From the NCBI GenBank assembly GCA_039587475.1, contig JBDHIK010000001.1:1-64000 (forward strand): a stretch of 64,000 nucleotides of DNA, given 5' to 3'. Made by a program: the position numbers and the translations under genes. Below are positions 26,523-34,960 of this stretch, in pieces (the stretch's first letter is position 1; each line of letters opens with the position of its first letter). The notes under the pieces were generated by a model. It was not told the DNA's origin, did not search any database, and saw nothing but the letters and a program-made list of their open reading frames with translations. The DNA is from N074bin45 sp039587475 (GTDB taxonomy: Bacteria > Gemmatimonadota > Gemmatimonadetes > Gemmatimonadales > GWC2-71-9).

Positions 26523-28493
26523 ATGATCTCCGTCTCCAATCTCGGCAAGTCGTTCGGCGACCGCACCCTGTTCGCCGGGGTCTCGCTCCAGCTGAACCCG
26601 GGCGAGCGCTACGGTCTGGTGGGCGCCAATGGGTCAGGCAAGACCACCATGCTTCGCATCATGAGCGGCGACCTCGAGGCGACGGAGGGGATCGTGGCCA
26701 CGCCCAAGAGGGCCAGGCTCGGCGTGCTGCGCCAGGATCAGTTCCTGTATCAGGAAGAGCCCATCCTGTCGGTGGCCCTGATGGGGAACGCCGAGCTGTG
26801 GCAGGCCATGATCGAGAAAGAAGCGCTGTTGGCCAAGGCCGCAGAGACGTTCGACAGCGACCGCTTCTCCGAGCTGGAAGACATCGTGCTGCGCCACGAC
26901 GGCTACAGCGCCGAGGCCCGAGCCGCCACCATCCTGGAAGGACTGGGACTGCCCACCACGGTGCATCAGGACCCCCTGTCGACTCTGTCTGGCGGGTTCC
27001 GGCTCCGGGTGCTGCTGGCCCAGGTGCTGGCCAGCACGCCCGACGTGCTGCTCTTGGACGAGCCGACCAACCACCTCGACATCCTGTCCATTCGCTGGCT
27101 CGAAACATTCCTGCGAGAGTTCAAAGGCACGGTCGTGGTGATCTCCCACGACCACCGCTTCCTCGACAATGTCTGCACCACCATCCTCGACGTCGACTAC
27201 GAGACCGTGTTGGCCTACCCCGGCAACTACACGGAGTTCCTCCAGGCCAAAGAGTCCGAGCGGGTGCGGCGCGAGAAGGACCTGGCAGCGCGCGAACGCG
27301 ACATCGCCCACCATCAGAAGTTCGTCGACCGGTTCCGGGCCAAGGCCAGCAAGGCGCGCCAGGCCCAGAGCAAGATGCGGCTCATCGAGCGCAAAGCCGA
27401 GGACCTGACCGAGCTGCCGCAGAGTTCCCGGCGTTACCCGACGTTCCGCTTCGAGCCCTGGCGCGACAGCGGCCGCGAGGTGCTGACGGTCAAAGGCATC
27501 ACCAAGGCCTTCGGCGACAACGCGGTGCTGCACGGGGTCGATCTGTCGGTGGTGCGCGGGGACCGCCTGGCCGTCATGGGCCCCAACGGCATCGGCAAGT
27601 CGACGCTGCTCAAGATCGTCATGGGCCAACTCGAAGCCGACAGCGGCACCGTGGCCTGGGGCTACGAGACCCATCCAGGCTATTTCGCCCAGGATCAGCG
27701 CGAGCAGTTCGACACCCTCGACGAAAGTGCCGAGGACTGGGTATGGCGCTTCTGCGCCGACCGGGACATCGGCTTCGTGCGCGGGCGTATGGGGCTGATG
27801 CTGTTCAGCGGTGACGACGGCAAGAAGAAGCTCCGCGCTTTGTCCGGCGGCGAGTCGTCCCGGCTGGTGTTCACCCGGCTTGGCGTCGAGCGACCCAATG
27901 TGCTGATGCTGGACGAGCCCACCAACCATCTGGACCTGGAGTCGATCGAGGCGTTGGTGGAGGGGCTCAGGGCCTACGACGGCACGCTGGTGTTCGTGTC
28001 GCATGACCGTTGGTTCGTGAGCCAGCTGGCGACGCGTATCGTGGAGATCCGGTCCGACGGCATCACCGACTACCCGGGCGGCTACGAGGACTACGTCCAC
28101 GCCTGCGGCGACGACCACCTCGACGTGGACCGGGTGGTGCTCAAGGCCAAGAAGGAGAGCAAGAAGGAAAAGCGGAGCAAGAGCGCGACGCCCCGTGCGC
28201 GAACCGGCGGCGGCGACAAGAAAGCGCTGGCGGAAGCACGCGAGCGGCTGGCGGCGGTGACGGCGGAGATGGAGGATGCCGAAGCCAGGGTCGCCGCCAT
28301 CGACGCACTGTTCTGTGAGGCGGATTTCTTCACGCGCACCCCGGCGGAGGAGGTGCGGGCCGTCGAGGAGGAGCGTGCGACACTCCAGGAGCGGGTGGCG
28401 GAACTGCTCAGTGAGTGGGAGGGCCTCGAAGAGACCGTGGCGGCACTGGAGGGCAAGACCGAATCACCCTCGCGACCTGCTCCTCGAACCTGA
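26523..28493 (+). CDS. ABC-F family ATPase
   Basis: A 656-residue soluble protein with two ABC domains and no membrane segment. Members act on ribosomes (translation factors such as EttA, Uup, YbiT) or give antibiotic resistance by target protection. Domain 1 has Walker A GANGSGKTT, signature LSGGF and Walker B VLLLDEPTNHLD; domain 2 has GPNGIGKST, LSGGES and VLMLDEPTNHLD. The linker between them is basic (KASKARQAQSKMRLIERKA). After domain 2 comes a Lys-rich stretch and a C-terminal coiled coil (about 565-650), as in Uup. This points to a housekeeping Uup-like factor. ATG 26523 is only 9 nt after a TACATT -10-like hexamer. Confidence 0.92.
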   Translation: MISVSNLGKSFGDRTLFAGVSLQLNPGERYGLVGANGSGKTTMLRIMSGDLEATEGIVATPKRARLGVLRQDQFLYQEEPILSVALMGNAELWQAMIEKEALLAKAAETFDSDRFSELEDIVLRHDGYSAEARAATILEGLGLPTTVHQDPLSTLSGGFRLRVLLAQVLASTPDVLLLDEPTNHLDILSIRWLETFLREFKGTVVVISHDHRFLDNVCTTILDVDYETVLAYPGNYTEFLQAKESERVRREKDLAARERDIAHHQKFVDRFRAKASKARQAQSKMRLIERKAEDLTELPQSSRRYPTFRFEPWRDSGREVLTVKGITKAFGDNAVLHGVDLSVVRGDRLAVMGPNGIGKSTLLKIVMGQLEADSGTVAWGYETHPGYFAQDQREQFDTLDESAEDWVWRFCADRDIGFVRGRMGLMLFSGDDGKKKLRALSGGESSRLVFTRLGVERPNVLMLDEPTNHLDLESIEALVEGLRAYDGTLVFVSHDRWFVSQLATRIVEIRSDGITDYPGGYEDYVHACGDDHLDVDRVVLKAKKESKKEKRSKSATPRARTGGGDKKALAEARERLAAVTAEMEDAEARVAAIDALFCEADFFTRTPAEEVRAVEEERATLQERVAELLSEWEGLEETVAALEGKTESPSRPAPRT

Positions 28494-28560
28494 TGGGCCG
28501 GAACATGGCCACGAGGGTGGAGCGGTGGCCCCACCCCCGTCGGCGCCATCTTCCCGGCGT

Positions 28561-29055
28561 CTATCGACCGCGTCCAATGACCGGCCCGTGCGGGAGCAGT
28601 GGGCACTCGAAGTAGACCGTGGTGGACTCGAAATCGGCGAGATCCAAGTCCGCCACACTGGACGCATTGGCGTACTTGTCGGGATCCACGCCGGCTTTCA
28701 GGACGTTGACGTGCCACCGTCCGCCGTTGTAATCGGCGTCACCGGGCTTGGATTCGGAGATGGCACCGACCCCGTTCAGGAATCCGTTGCCGCCGGTGTA
28801 CAGCTCGTCGAACTTGCCCCGAGGGTTATGGAAGGTCGCCGGGGGGACGATCACGTCGAACAGAATCCCATCCACCCATAGCATGCCCCGTCCGTTGGGG
28901 CCACGCATCTGGAGGATGGCGGCCGGCTGGAGCATCGCGGCGCCGTCCACAGACGCGGAGGCCCCGGGGGCGGTGGGGACCGAGTCTCCGCTACATGCAG
29001 CCAGACCAAACGCGGCCAGTGTCACCAGTGACGGGAAAGCCTTCGTCCTACGCAT
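28561..29055 (-). CDS. Lipoprotein of unknown function, 164 aa
   Basis: A predicted lipoprotein with lipobox GLAACS; ATG 29055 has GGAGG at the right distance, so an upstream in-frame start at 29106 is not used. The mature protein contains ILQMRGPNGRGMLWVDGILF, a VPPATFHNPRGKFDELYTG stretch and a WHVNVLKAGVDPDKY segment. The order of short beta strands and Gly/Asn turns suggests a small beta-sandwich. No family recognised. It is divergent from the response regulator gene, so the 190-nt intergenic region with CTCAT repeats could serve both. Confidence 0.65.
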   Translation of the reverse strand: MRRTKAFPSLVTLAAFGLAACSGDSVPTAPGASASVDGAAMLQPAAILQMRGPNGRGMLWVDGILFDVIVPPATFHNPRGKFDELYTGGNGFLNGVGAISESKPGDADYNGGRWHVNVLKAGVDPDKYANASSVADLDLADFESTTVYFECPLLPHGPVIGRGR

Positions 29056-29152
29056 GAGGAACCTCCGGTACGGGAAGCGTGAAGTGAACACACTACATTC
29101 TCCCATACCCCGCCCGTGCGTCGCAATGCGGGTGCGTCATCATTAGGGAATT

Positions 29153-29196
29153 CTCATCGTTCCCTCATCACGGTGGGTACATTAGAAAGCTCTCAT
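29153..29196. promoter_or_regulatory. CTCAT direct repeats, possible response-regulator binding site
   Basis: CTCAT occurs at 29153-29157, 29164-29168 and 29192-29196. The first two are 11 nt apart start to start, the spacing typical of OmpR/PhoB-type half-sites on one DNA face. They lie 50-95 nt upstream of an OmpR-type regulator gene. Possible autoregulation is inference. Confidence 0.35.
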
Positions 29197-29211
29197 AGTC
29201 GGTACGGGTGG

Positions 29212-29241
29212 TTGCCGCCCTGCCGCCGACGTTCCTAGCTT
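29212..29241 (+). promoter_or_regulatory. Promoter candidate for response regulator; leaderless transcript likely
   Basis: TTGCCG (29212-29217) and TAGCTT (29236-29241) are separated by 18 nt. The -10 ends only 6 nt before the ATG at 29248, so transcription would begin at or within a base or two of the start codon. No Shine-Dalgarno sequence is present. Confidence 0.42.
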
Positions 29242-29247
29242 TGACGC

Positions 29248-29922
29248 ATGCGCATCCTGCTGGTCGAAGACGATCGCAACCTGCGGAAATTCCTCCGCAA
29301 GGCCTTCCGCGAGGAGGGTTACGCGGTCGACTACACGGAGTCGGGCGATCGGGCCGTCGAGCGGGCGCTCGATACGGACTACAGCTGCATCGTGCTCGAC
29401 CTGATGCTGCCGGGGCTCGACGGTTTCGAGGTGATCGAACAACTCCGCGCCGGGCGCATCATGACACCCATTCTGGTACTCACCGCCCGGGACGAACTGG
29501 ACACGCGCGTTCGCGGCCTCGAGAGTGGGGCGGACGACTACCTCACCAAGCCGTTCGACCTCCCCGAACTGATGGCACGCATCCTAGCCCTGATCCGGCG
29601 TGCGGAGCTGCGCCACGAGGACGCGGTGCTCACGGTGGGCGACCTCCGTGTCGATCCGCTGAAGCGCGAAGTCGTCAAGGGCACGCGGATAATCGACCTC
29701 AGCCCCCGTGAGTTCGCGTTGCTCGTCTTCCTGGCGCGCAACGCGGGCCGCACCGTGTCCCGGTCCCGCATTGCGGAGGCCGTGTGGAACTACCGGTTCG
29801 ACAGCGAGACCAACGTGGTCGATGTGTACGTCAATTACCTGCGCAAGAAGCTGACGCTGGGTGCGGGAGGGACCGCCATCCGCACGGTGCGTGGCGTCGG
29901 CTACCGGCTGGAGGCGTCGTGA
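29248..29922 (+). CDS. OmpR/PhoB-family response regulator
   Basis: A 224-residue two-component response regulator. The receiver domain (1-115) has acidic residues EDD, the phospho-acceptor Asp in IVLDLMLPGLDG, the switch Thr/Ser in VLTARDE and the conserved Lys in YLTKPFDLPEL. The C-terminal winged helix (130-224) ends with TNVVDVYVNYLRKKL and IRTVRGVGYRLE, which are standard for OmpR-type DNA binding. Its TGA overlaps the GTG of the histidine kinase gene. No metal or antibiotic genes next to it indicate the signal. Confidence 0.94.
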   Translation: MRILLVEDDRNLRKFLRKAFREEGYAVDYTESGDRAVERALDTDYSCIVLDLMLPGLDGFEVIEQLRAGRIMTPILVLTARDELDTRVRGLESGADDYLTKPFDLPELMARILALIRRAELRHEDAVLTVGDLRVDPLKREVVKGTRIIDLSPREFALLVFLARNAGRTVSRSRIAEAVWNYRFDSETNVVDVYVNYLRKKLTLGAGGTAIRTVRGVGYRLEAS

Positions 29923-31352
29923 GCGATGTAGCGCTTCGTCGGCACATCACCCGCCAGGTGGAGCGGCGCATCTGGGTCGTGCTGACCCTGTACGCCGTGG
30001 TCGTCGTGGCGGCATTTGCCGCCGTGAGCGAACTGGCGCTGCGCCGCACCCTCAACGAGTCCGCCGACGTCATCGAATCCCTGCTGACCCTGTACGCCGA
30101 CCCCGAGGGCGAGCCCACGACCGTGGCGCCCGCCATGCTGGCGGACCAGCTGGTCGGCATGAACCAGCGGTTCCTGATCACCCGGGCCGTGGCCACCGGT
30201 CCCGGCGACCGGGCACTGTACTACCTGTCCCCCAACATGCCGGCCCAGGAGATCCGTCCCTCACCGGGCGCCACGCCCGGCGAGGTGCGGGAGCAACTCG
30301 CCCGGGTCATCACCGACCGCGGGCGCTGGCAGTTCCGGATCCTGCACCGGCGGTCCGGCGACTTCGACATCTTCGTCGCCGGAAGCCGGAACGCCGCAGC
30401 GCTGGCGCTCGCAGGCCTGGCGGGGGTCGCGTTATTGCTGCTCCCGGCCGCCGCCCTCGCCGCCCGGCGGACCACCACGGGCGCGGTGGAGGACGCCTTG
30501 AAGCCTCTATTCCGCGTGGTGCAGGATACCAAGGCGATCGACCCGTCCGACTTGACGCGACGGGTGCAGGCCGAAACCGGCGTGGCCGAGATGTCGGAGA
30601 TGGCACGGGAGATCAACCAGCTGATCGACCGGGTGGAGCAGTCCTACCAGGCACTGGAAGAATTCACGGCGGACGCCAGTCACGAGCTGCGCACGCCGCT
30701 CACCCACCTGCGCGCCCAGGCCCACTATGCCCTGTCGGAGGACCGGAGCCGCGAGGAGATGGCGGAGGCCCTGCGGGCCATCAGCAACGAAGTGGATCAG
30801 ACGACGAACATGATCAAGGATCTCTTGCTCATCGCCCGCGGGGAGAATCAGCAGCTGACGCTCACGCGGGAGCCCTTCGAGCTACGGGACGTGGTGCACG
30901 ACGTCGAGGAAGTCGCCGAGGCCATGGTGACGGGTCGCGCCGTGACCGTGCGGGTGGGGGAGAGCGGGGCCGTGCGGGCCCTGGGCGATCGGGACCGCAC
31001 ACGGCAGGTCCTGCTCAACGTGCTGTCGAACGCCGTGCGCTACACCGACGAAGGCACCATCGACTTCACGTTCCATCACGAGAACGGCTTGGTCGGCGTG
31101 GCTGTGGCGGACACCGGATGCGGCATCGCACCCGACCACCTGGAACGGATCTTCGACCGCTTCTTCCGGGCCGAGCGGTCGCGCAGCCGCCAGCATGGCG
31201 GGGCCGGCCTGGGTCTGACCATCGCCCGTTTGCTCACGGAACTCCAGGGCGGCCGCATCGCTGTCACCAGTACCTTGGGACACGGCAGCACCTTCACCGT
31301 CTGGCTACCGGCAGCCGGGGGTGAGGCCGACCCGACACACGCTAAAGGCTAG
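29919..31352 (+). CDS. Sensor histidine kinase (partner of upstream regulator)
   Basis: A 477-residue membrane kinase starting at GTG 29919, overlapping the regulator stop. TM1 covers about residues 15-36, a periplasmic sensor domain 37-155, TM2 about 158-185, and a HAMP-like linker 186-245. The H-box DASHELRTPLTHLRAQAHYAL lies near residue 250; the ATPase part has NVLSNAVRYTDEG (N), DTGCGIA (G1), FDRFFRAE (F) and GGAGLGLTIA (G2). All catalytic elements are present. The architecture resembles the QseC/CusS-type class. It forms a standard two-component pair with the upstream gene. Confidence 0.93.
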   Translation: MSDVALRRHITRQVERRIWVVLTLYAVVVVAAFAAVSELALRRTLNESADVIESLLTLYADPEGEPTTVAPAMLADQLVGMNQRFLITRAVATGPGDRALYYLSPNMPAQEIRPSPGATPGEVREQLARVITDRGRWQFRILHRRSGDFDIFVAGSRNAAALALAGLAGVALLLLPAAALAARRTTTGAVEDALKPLFRVVQDTKAIDPSDLTRRVQAETGVAEMSEMAREINQLIDRVEQSYQALEEFTADASHELRTPLTHLRAQAHYALSEDRSREEMAEALRAISNEVDQTTNMIKDLLLIARGENQQLTLTREPFELRDVVHDVEEVAEAMVTGRAVTVRVGESGAVRALGDRDRTRQVLLNVLSNAVRYTDEGTIDFTFHHENGLVGVAVADTGCGIAPDHLERIFDRFFRAERSRSRQHGGAGLGLTIARLLTELQGGRIAVTSTLGHGSTFTVWLPAAGGEADPTHAKG

Positions 31353-31355
31353 GGC

Positions 31356-31559
31356 GTGACGGTTGCCGACGGCGGCATCTTCATTGTCGAAATCCGGCCA
31401 CAGGACAAGGCACCCATCACCGCGCTGTTCCGGCTCGACGGACTCAAGAACGCCCTGGTGGCGCTTCGCGCCGCGTGCCCAGGGGAATTCCCATTGGTGC
31501 CGGTGGCTCCGTCATCCATTGTCCTCCCTTTCCGCGCCGTCCCAAGGACCCGAGGGTAG
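31356..31559 (+). CDS. Small hypothetical protein, 67 aa (possibly 5' part of an interrupted gene)
   Basis: GTG start 3 nt after the histidine kinase stop. The first 48 residues (GGIFIVEIRPQDKAPITALF then RLDGLKNALVALRAACPGEF) read like a normal protein, but the last 15 look unlike coding sequence. A second open frame (31475-31747) overlaps its end in another frame and again looks protein-like. Either there are two small overlapping genes or one gene with a frameshift. No family recognised. Confidence 0.35.
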   Translation: MTVADGGIFIVEIRPQDKAPITALFRLDGLKNALVALRAACPGEFPLVPVAPSSIVLPFRAVPRTRG

Positions 31560-31747
31560 CCGCGCTGGACCTGTACGAGGAGGAAAGCGACGGCGATTTC
31601 GTCGTTCGCTGGGCGGTGCCGGGATCGCGTCGGGTGCTGCGGGCTCGACTGGAGTGGCTTCTCGACCTGCGCGATGCCCTGGCGGCCATGCCGGAGGAGG
31701 CGATCCCGGGTGTCGCAACCGCGGAGTTCGAGGCACCGACGCCATAG
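31475..31747 (+). CDS. Small hypothetical protein, 90 aa (possibly 3' part of an interrupted gene)
   Basis: The convincing part is residues 27-90: RVAALDLYEEESDGDFVVRW, then VPGSRRVLRARLEWLLDLRD and an acidic tail. Its first 26 residues overlap the previous frame and are Pro/Gly-rich, as expected if the true start lies elsewhere. GTG 31475 is the only candidate in frame near the beginning. No family recognised. The next 186 nt to the molybdenum hydroxylase gene show no further feature. Confidence 0.38.
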   Translation: MPRGIPIGAGGSVIHCPPFPRRPKDPRVAALDLYEEESDGDFVVRWAVPGSRRVLRARLEWLLDLRDALAAMPEEAIPGVATAEFEAPTP

Positions 31748-31933
31748 CCGACGATGCCCGTGGGAGAATCGATAGCGCCAGAAGCGAGGCCGGCGGATGA
31801 AGAACCTGAATCGAACGCCGAGCTGATTCCGTCCGGATCATTGGGACGTACGCCGTCCTCGTGAGGGAGCGAGGTCGCACACCAGCCTGCGGCATCCACG
31901 TGCCAGGACACACTCGACACGAGTGAATCGCCG

Positions 31934-34120
31934 ATGACCTATACCCGACGTGAGTTCGTCACTGCCACTGCTACCGCGGGTGGCCTGCTGTTCCTCATTC
32001 CCCTGCCCGGGTGCGTTTCCGGTAGCGCCGCCCCATCGAGCCAGGCCATACCCGTCGGTGTCTACGTCCGGATCCATCCCGACGGCCGGGTAACGATCCT
32101 GACCCCGAAGATCGAAATGGGCCAGGGGACGTTCACCAGTCTGCCGATGATCATCGCCGAGGAACTCGACGTCGCTTGGGACGACGTGCGGGTGGAGTAC
32201 GCGCCGGTGGATCGCGACCGGTACCGGTGGCAGGGAGCGGGCGGGAGTACCAGCGTGTGGGAAAGCTGGGACAGCCTCCGGGCGGGCGGAGCCCGGGCGC
32301 GGGCCATGATCGTGGCGGCGGCCGCCGCCAGGTGGGGCGTTCCCACGGGTGACATCACGACCCGGGATGGCCGGGTGCTTCACGAGGGCACGAACCGGTC
32401 CCTGGGGTACGCCGAGCTGGCCGAGGAGGCTGCGGCACAAACCCCACCGGCCGAACCGATGCTCAAGGCGCCCGAGCACTATCGGATCATCGGCCAGCCG
32501 GTGCGTGCGGCAGGACTGGAGGCCATCGTGACCGGCCGGGAGAGCTACAGTTCGGACACCCGGCGGGACGGTGCCTTCTATGCCGTCGTCGCACGCGGAC
32601 CGCTGGATGGCGTCGTAGCCGGCGTGAATGACACCGCCGCCCGTGCGGTGCCCGGTGTGCGCGACGTCGTGCGGCTCGATCGCAGCGCCCACCAGAGCAT
32701 CATTGCCAACGGCGTCGCGGTCATCGCCGATGCAACATGGCCCGCCATCCAGGCGTCACGCCTCCTCGAAATCGAGTGGCAGCGGGACGGGGCGCTCCTC
32801 GACACCGACGCCGTCCATGAGCAATGCGTCAGCGCGCTCAACGCGGGTGACGGGGAGGTGCTCCGGGACGACGGCGACGTGGAGCAGGCGCTCCGCTCCG
32901 CCGCGCGCCTCGTCGAGGCCGAGTACCAGGCGCCGCTCCTGGCCCACGCCTGCATGGAACCGGGGAACTGTTTCGCGGACGTAGGACCCGACTACGCCAT
33001 CGTCCGTGGTCCTTTTCAGAATCCCTGGGGGGCCCAGGATGACGTGGCCAATGTGCTGGGCCTGGATCGGTCACAGGTGACCGTCGAGCCGGCCCGGTTG
33101 GGCGGCGGCTTCGGTCGCCGGCTGCCCTCGGACTACGCCGCGGAGGCCGTGGCACTGGCGCGCGAGGTCGGCGAGCCGCTCCATCTGGTGTGGACCCGGG
33201 AGGACGACATCCGCTATGACAACTTCCGGCCCATCTCGCTCCACCGCCTGCGGGCCGGTCTCGACGCCGACGGCCGCCTCACGGCGTTCCACCACCGGAA
33301 GGCCGGTACGCCCGTGGCGTGGTCGCCGATCCGGGGACGACGGGAAGCGCGACGCTACGAGATCTACCCCGACGACCCGCCGGCCGGCCTGATCCCCAAT
33401 GTGCGGGTCGAGTACGCGCCCGTGGAGAGTGGCCTCCCGCTCGGTACCTGGCGCTCGGTCGTTCACTCGGCCAACGGTTTCGTGATGGGCGCCTTCTTCG
33501 ACGAGCTGGCCGCCGAAGCGGGAGTCGATCCCGTGGCGTTTCAGCAATCCCTTTTCGGAGGCACGGCGGACCTGCCGTACCGCGATCATGGCGGGCCCGT
33601 GTTCAGTCCCCGCCGCTACCTGCGGGTGCTCGACCTGGTGGCCGAGCGGGGCGGCTGGGGAAGTGCAACGCCTCCGGGGCGGGGGCGCGGCATCGCGGCG
33701 CACTTCACGTTCGGGAGCTACGCCGCGCAGATGGCGGAAGTCTCGGTGGCCGAGAACGGCGTGATTCGCGTGCACCGTGTGGTGGCGGCCATCGACTGCG
33801 GCATTCCGGTGCACCCAGAAGGCATCCGCGCCCAGGTCGAGAGCGGCATCGTGTACGGCCTGAGTGCGGCACTCTGGGGCGAGATCACCGTCAGGGAGGG
33901 CCTCGTCGAGCAGAGCAATTTCCACGACTACCCCGTGCTCAGGATGAATCAGATGCCGGACATCGAAGTCCACATCGTTCCAGCAGAGGAGCCGCCCAAG
34001 GGTACCGGCGAGACCTCGACGCCGCCCATTGCCGCGGCGGTGGCCAACGCCGTATACGCGGTGACGGGGAAGCGGCTGCGGAGGCCGCCCTTTACGCCGG
34101 AGCGCGTGCGCGATGCCTGA
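31934..34120 (+). CDS. Molybdopterin-binding subunit of a xanthine-dehydrogenase-family oxidoreductase (IorB-like)
   Basis: A 728-residue large subunit of the molybdenum hydroxylase family, closest in pattern to isoquinoline 1-oxidoreductase beta / aldehyde oxidoreductases. The N-terminus has a twin-arginine signal (RREFV at residues 5-9, then a hydrophobic stretch ending at Cys27), so the folded enzyme is exported by Tat. Cofactor-contact regions include KIEMGQGTFTSLPMIIAEEL near residue 55, QGAGGSTSVWESWD, GGGFGRRLPSDYA and the C-terminal PPKGTGETSTPPIAAAVANA with the active-site glutamate of the GE motif. The small Fe-S subunit gene overlaps its end. The substrate (N-heterocycle or aldehyde) is not determined by sequence. 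Confidence 0.88.
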   Translation: MTYTRREFVTATATAGGLLFLIPLPGCVSGSAAPSSQAIPVGVYVRIHPDGRVTILTPKIEMGQGTFTSLPMIIAEELDVAWDDVRVEYAPVDRDRYRWQGAGGSTSVWESWDSLRAGGARARAMIVAAAAARWGVPTGDITTRDGRVLHEGTNRSLGYAELAEEAAAQTPPAEPMLKAPEHYRIIGQPVRAAGLEAIVTGRESYSSDTRRDGAFYAVVARGPLDGVVAGVNDTAARAVPGVRDVVRLDRSAHQSIIANGVAVIADATWPAIQASRLLEIEWQRDGALLDTDAVHEQCVSALNAGDGEVLRDDGDVEQALRSAARLVEAEYQAPLLAHACMEPGNCFADVGPDYAIVRGPFQNPWGAQDDVANVLGLDRSQVTVEPARLGGGFGRRLPSDYAAEAVALAREVGEPLHLVWTREDDIRYDNFRPISLHRLRAGLDADGRLTAFHHRKAGTPVAWSPIRGRREARRYEIYPDDPPAGLIPNVRVEYAPVESGLPLGTWRSVVHSANGFVMGAFFDELAAEAGVDPVAFQQSLFGGTADLPYRDHGGPVFSPRRYLRVLDLVAERGGWGSATPPGRGRGIAAHFTFGSYAAQMAEVSVAENGVIRVHRVVAAIDCGIPVHPEGIRAQVESGIVYGLSAALWGEITVREGLVEQSNFHDYPVLRMNQMPDIEVHIVPAEEPPKGTGETSTPPIAAAVANAVYAVTGKRLRRPPFTPERVRDA

Positions 34121-34607
34121 GAGACCGGGGGATGCCATGCAAACGGAGGGCACTGTGGTCGGCTTCCAAGTCAACGGCCGGCGGGTCCAGGCGTCGGCGC
34201 CGCCCGACACGCCACTCCTCTGGGTGCTGCGGGATGAGCTGGGACTCACCGGCACCAAGTACGGGTGCGGCATCGGGCAATGCGGTTCGTGCACCGTGCA
34301 TCTGGACGGGATGGCCGTCAGGTCGTGCCAGCTGCCGCTGACCGCCGTCGAGGGTAAGCGCGTCACCACCATCGAGGGCCTGTCGCGGGACGGCGACCAC
34401 CCGCTGCAGGTGGCCTGGGTCGAAGAGCAGGTGCCGCAGTGTGGCTACTGCCAGGCTGGGCAGATCATGGCCGCGGCCGCGTTGCTGCAACAGACGCCCC
34501 GGCCGACCGACCGACAGATCGACAGCGCCATGGTGGGGAACGTGTGCCGTTGCGGGACGTATCAGCGGATCCGGCGGGCCATACATCGGGTGGCAGCACG
34601 GGAGTAG
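34113..34607 (+). CDS. (2Fe-2S)-binding small subunit of molybdenum hydroxylase (IorA-like)
   Basis: A 164-residue electron-transfer subunit with two [2Fe-2S] clusters. The plant-ferredoxin-type N-terminal cluster has YGCGIGQCGSCTVHLDG with a fourth Cys in VRSCQLP. The C-terminal helical cluster has CGYCQAGQ and CRCGTYQRI. ATG 34113 overlaps the large subunit by 8 nt; ATG 34137 is an alternative, 24 nt downstream. It has no export signal, so it would be carried across the membrane bound to its Tat-targeted partner. A separate c-type cytochrome subunit, sometimes present in such operons, is not visible. Confidence 0.9.
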   Translation: MPERPGDAMQTEGTVVGFQVNGRRVQASAPPDTPLLWVLRDELGLTGTKYGCGIGQCGSCTVHLDGMAVRSCQLPLTAVEGKRVTTIEGLSRDGDHPLQVAWVEEQVPQCGYCQAGQIMAAAALLQQTPRPTDRQIDSAMVGNVCRCGTYQRIRRAIHRVAARE

Positions 34608-34633
34608 TCCATGAGGAGACGTCAGGACTGAAG

Positions 34634-34694
34634 CCGCCCGGATTCGACCGGATGTCGCGAACGCAAGTGAGCGAGGACGGCTGAATCCGGGCGG
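34634..34694. repeat. 12-bp inverted repeat derived from tRNA-Cys 3' region
   Basis: CCGCCCGGATTC (34634-34645) and its perfect reverse complement GAATCCGGGCGG (34683-34694) flank a 37-nt loop. The left arm with flanks (GCCGCCCGGATTCG) repeats the sequence at 34743-34752 inside the tRNA-Cys gene. It could be a recombination scar or attachment-site remnant. Confidence 0.5.
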
Positions 34695-34702
34695 GGCCAT
34701 AG

Positions 34703-34735
34703 ACGAACAGAGCCCGCCGATGGCGGGCTCGTTCG
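34703..34735 (-). terminator. Hairpin downstream of tRNA-Cys
   Basis: GAGCCCGCC and GGCGGGCTC arms with outer ACGAAC/GTTCGT pairing form a long stem just 3' of the tRNA on the minus strand. No long T-tract follows, so it may be a processing or weak termination signal. Confidence 0.5.
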
Positions 34736-34739
34736 TCAA

Positions 34740-34810
<71 letters not shown>

Positions 34811-34920
34811 GGGACCGGGAAAGTGGCGGGTCCGGAGGGTGGGCGTCAAGGAGGTGCCGGCCGGGGACCGTGGCAGCACCCCCGCAGTGAAGCCGACTGT
34901 CGTAGCCATTCCACCCTATT

Positions 34921-34960
34921 CACTACTCACTACTCACTACTCACTACTCACCACTCACTC
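34921..34960. repeat. Tandem 7-bp repeat (CACTACT)
   Basis: About five and a half consecutive copies of CACTACT, the last ones degenerate (CACCACT, CACTCC). It spans the stop codon of the MarR-GNAT gene, so the final residues of that protein (VSGE) are encoded by the repeat. Copy number could vary by slippage. Confidence 0.75.
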
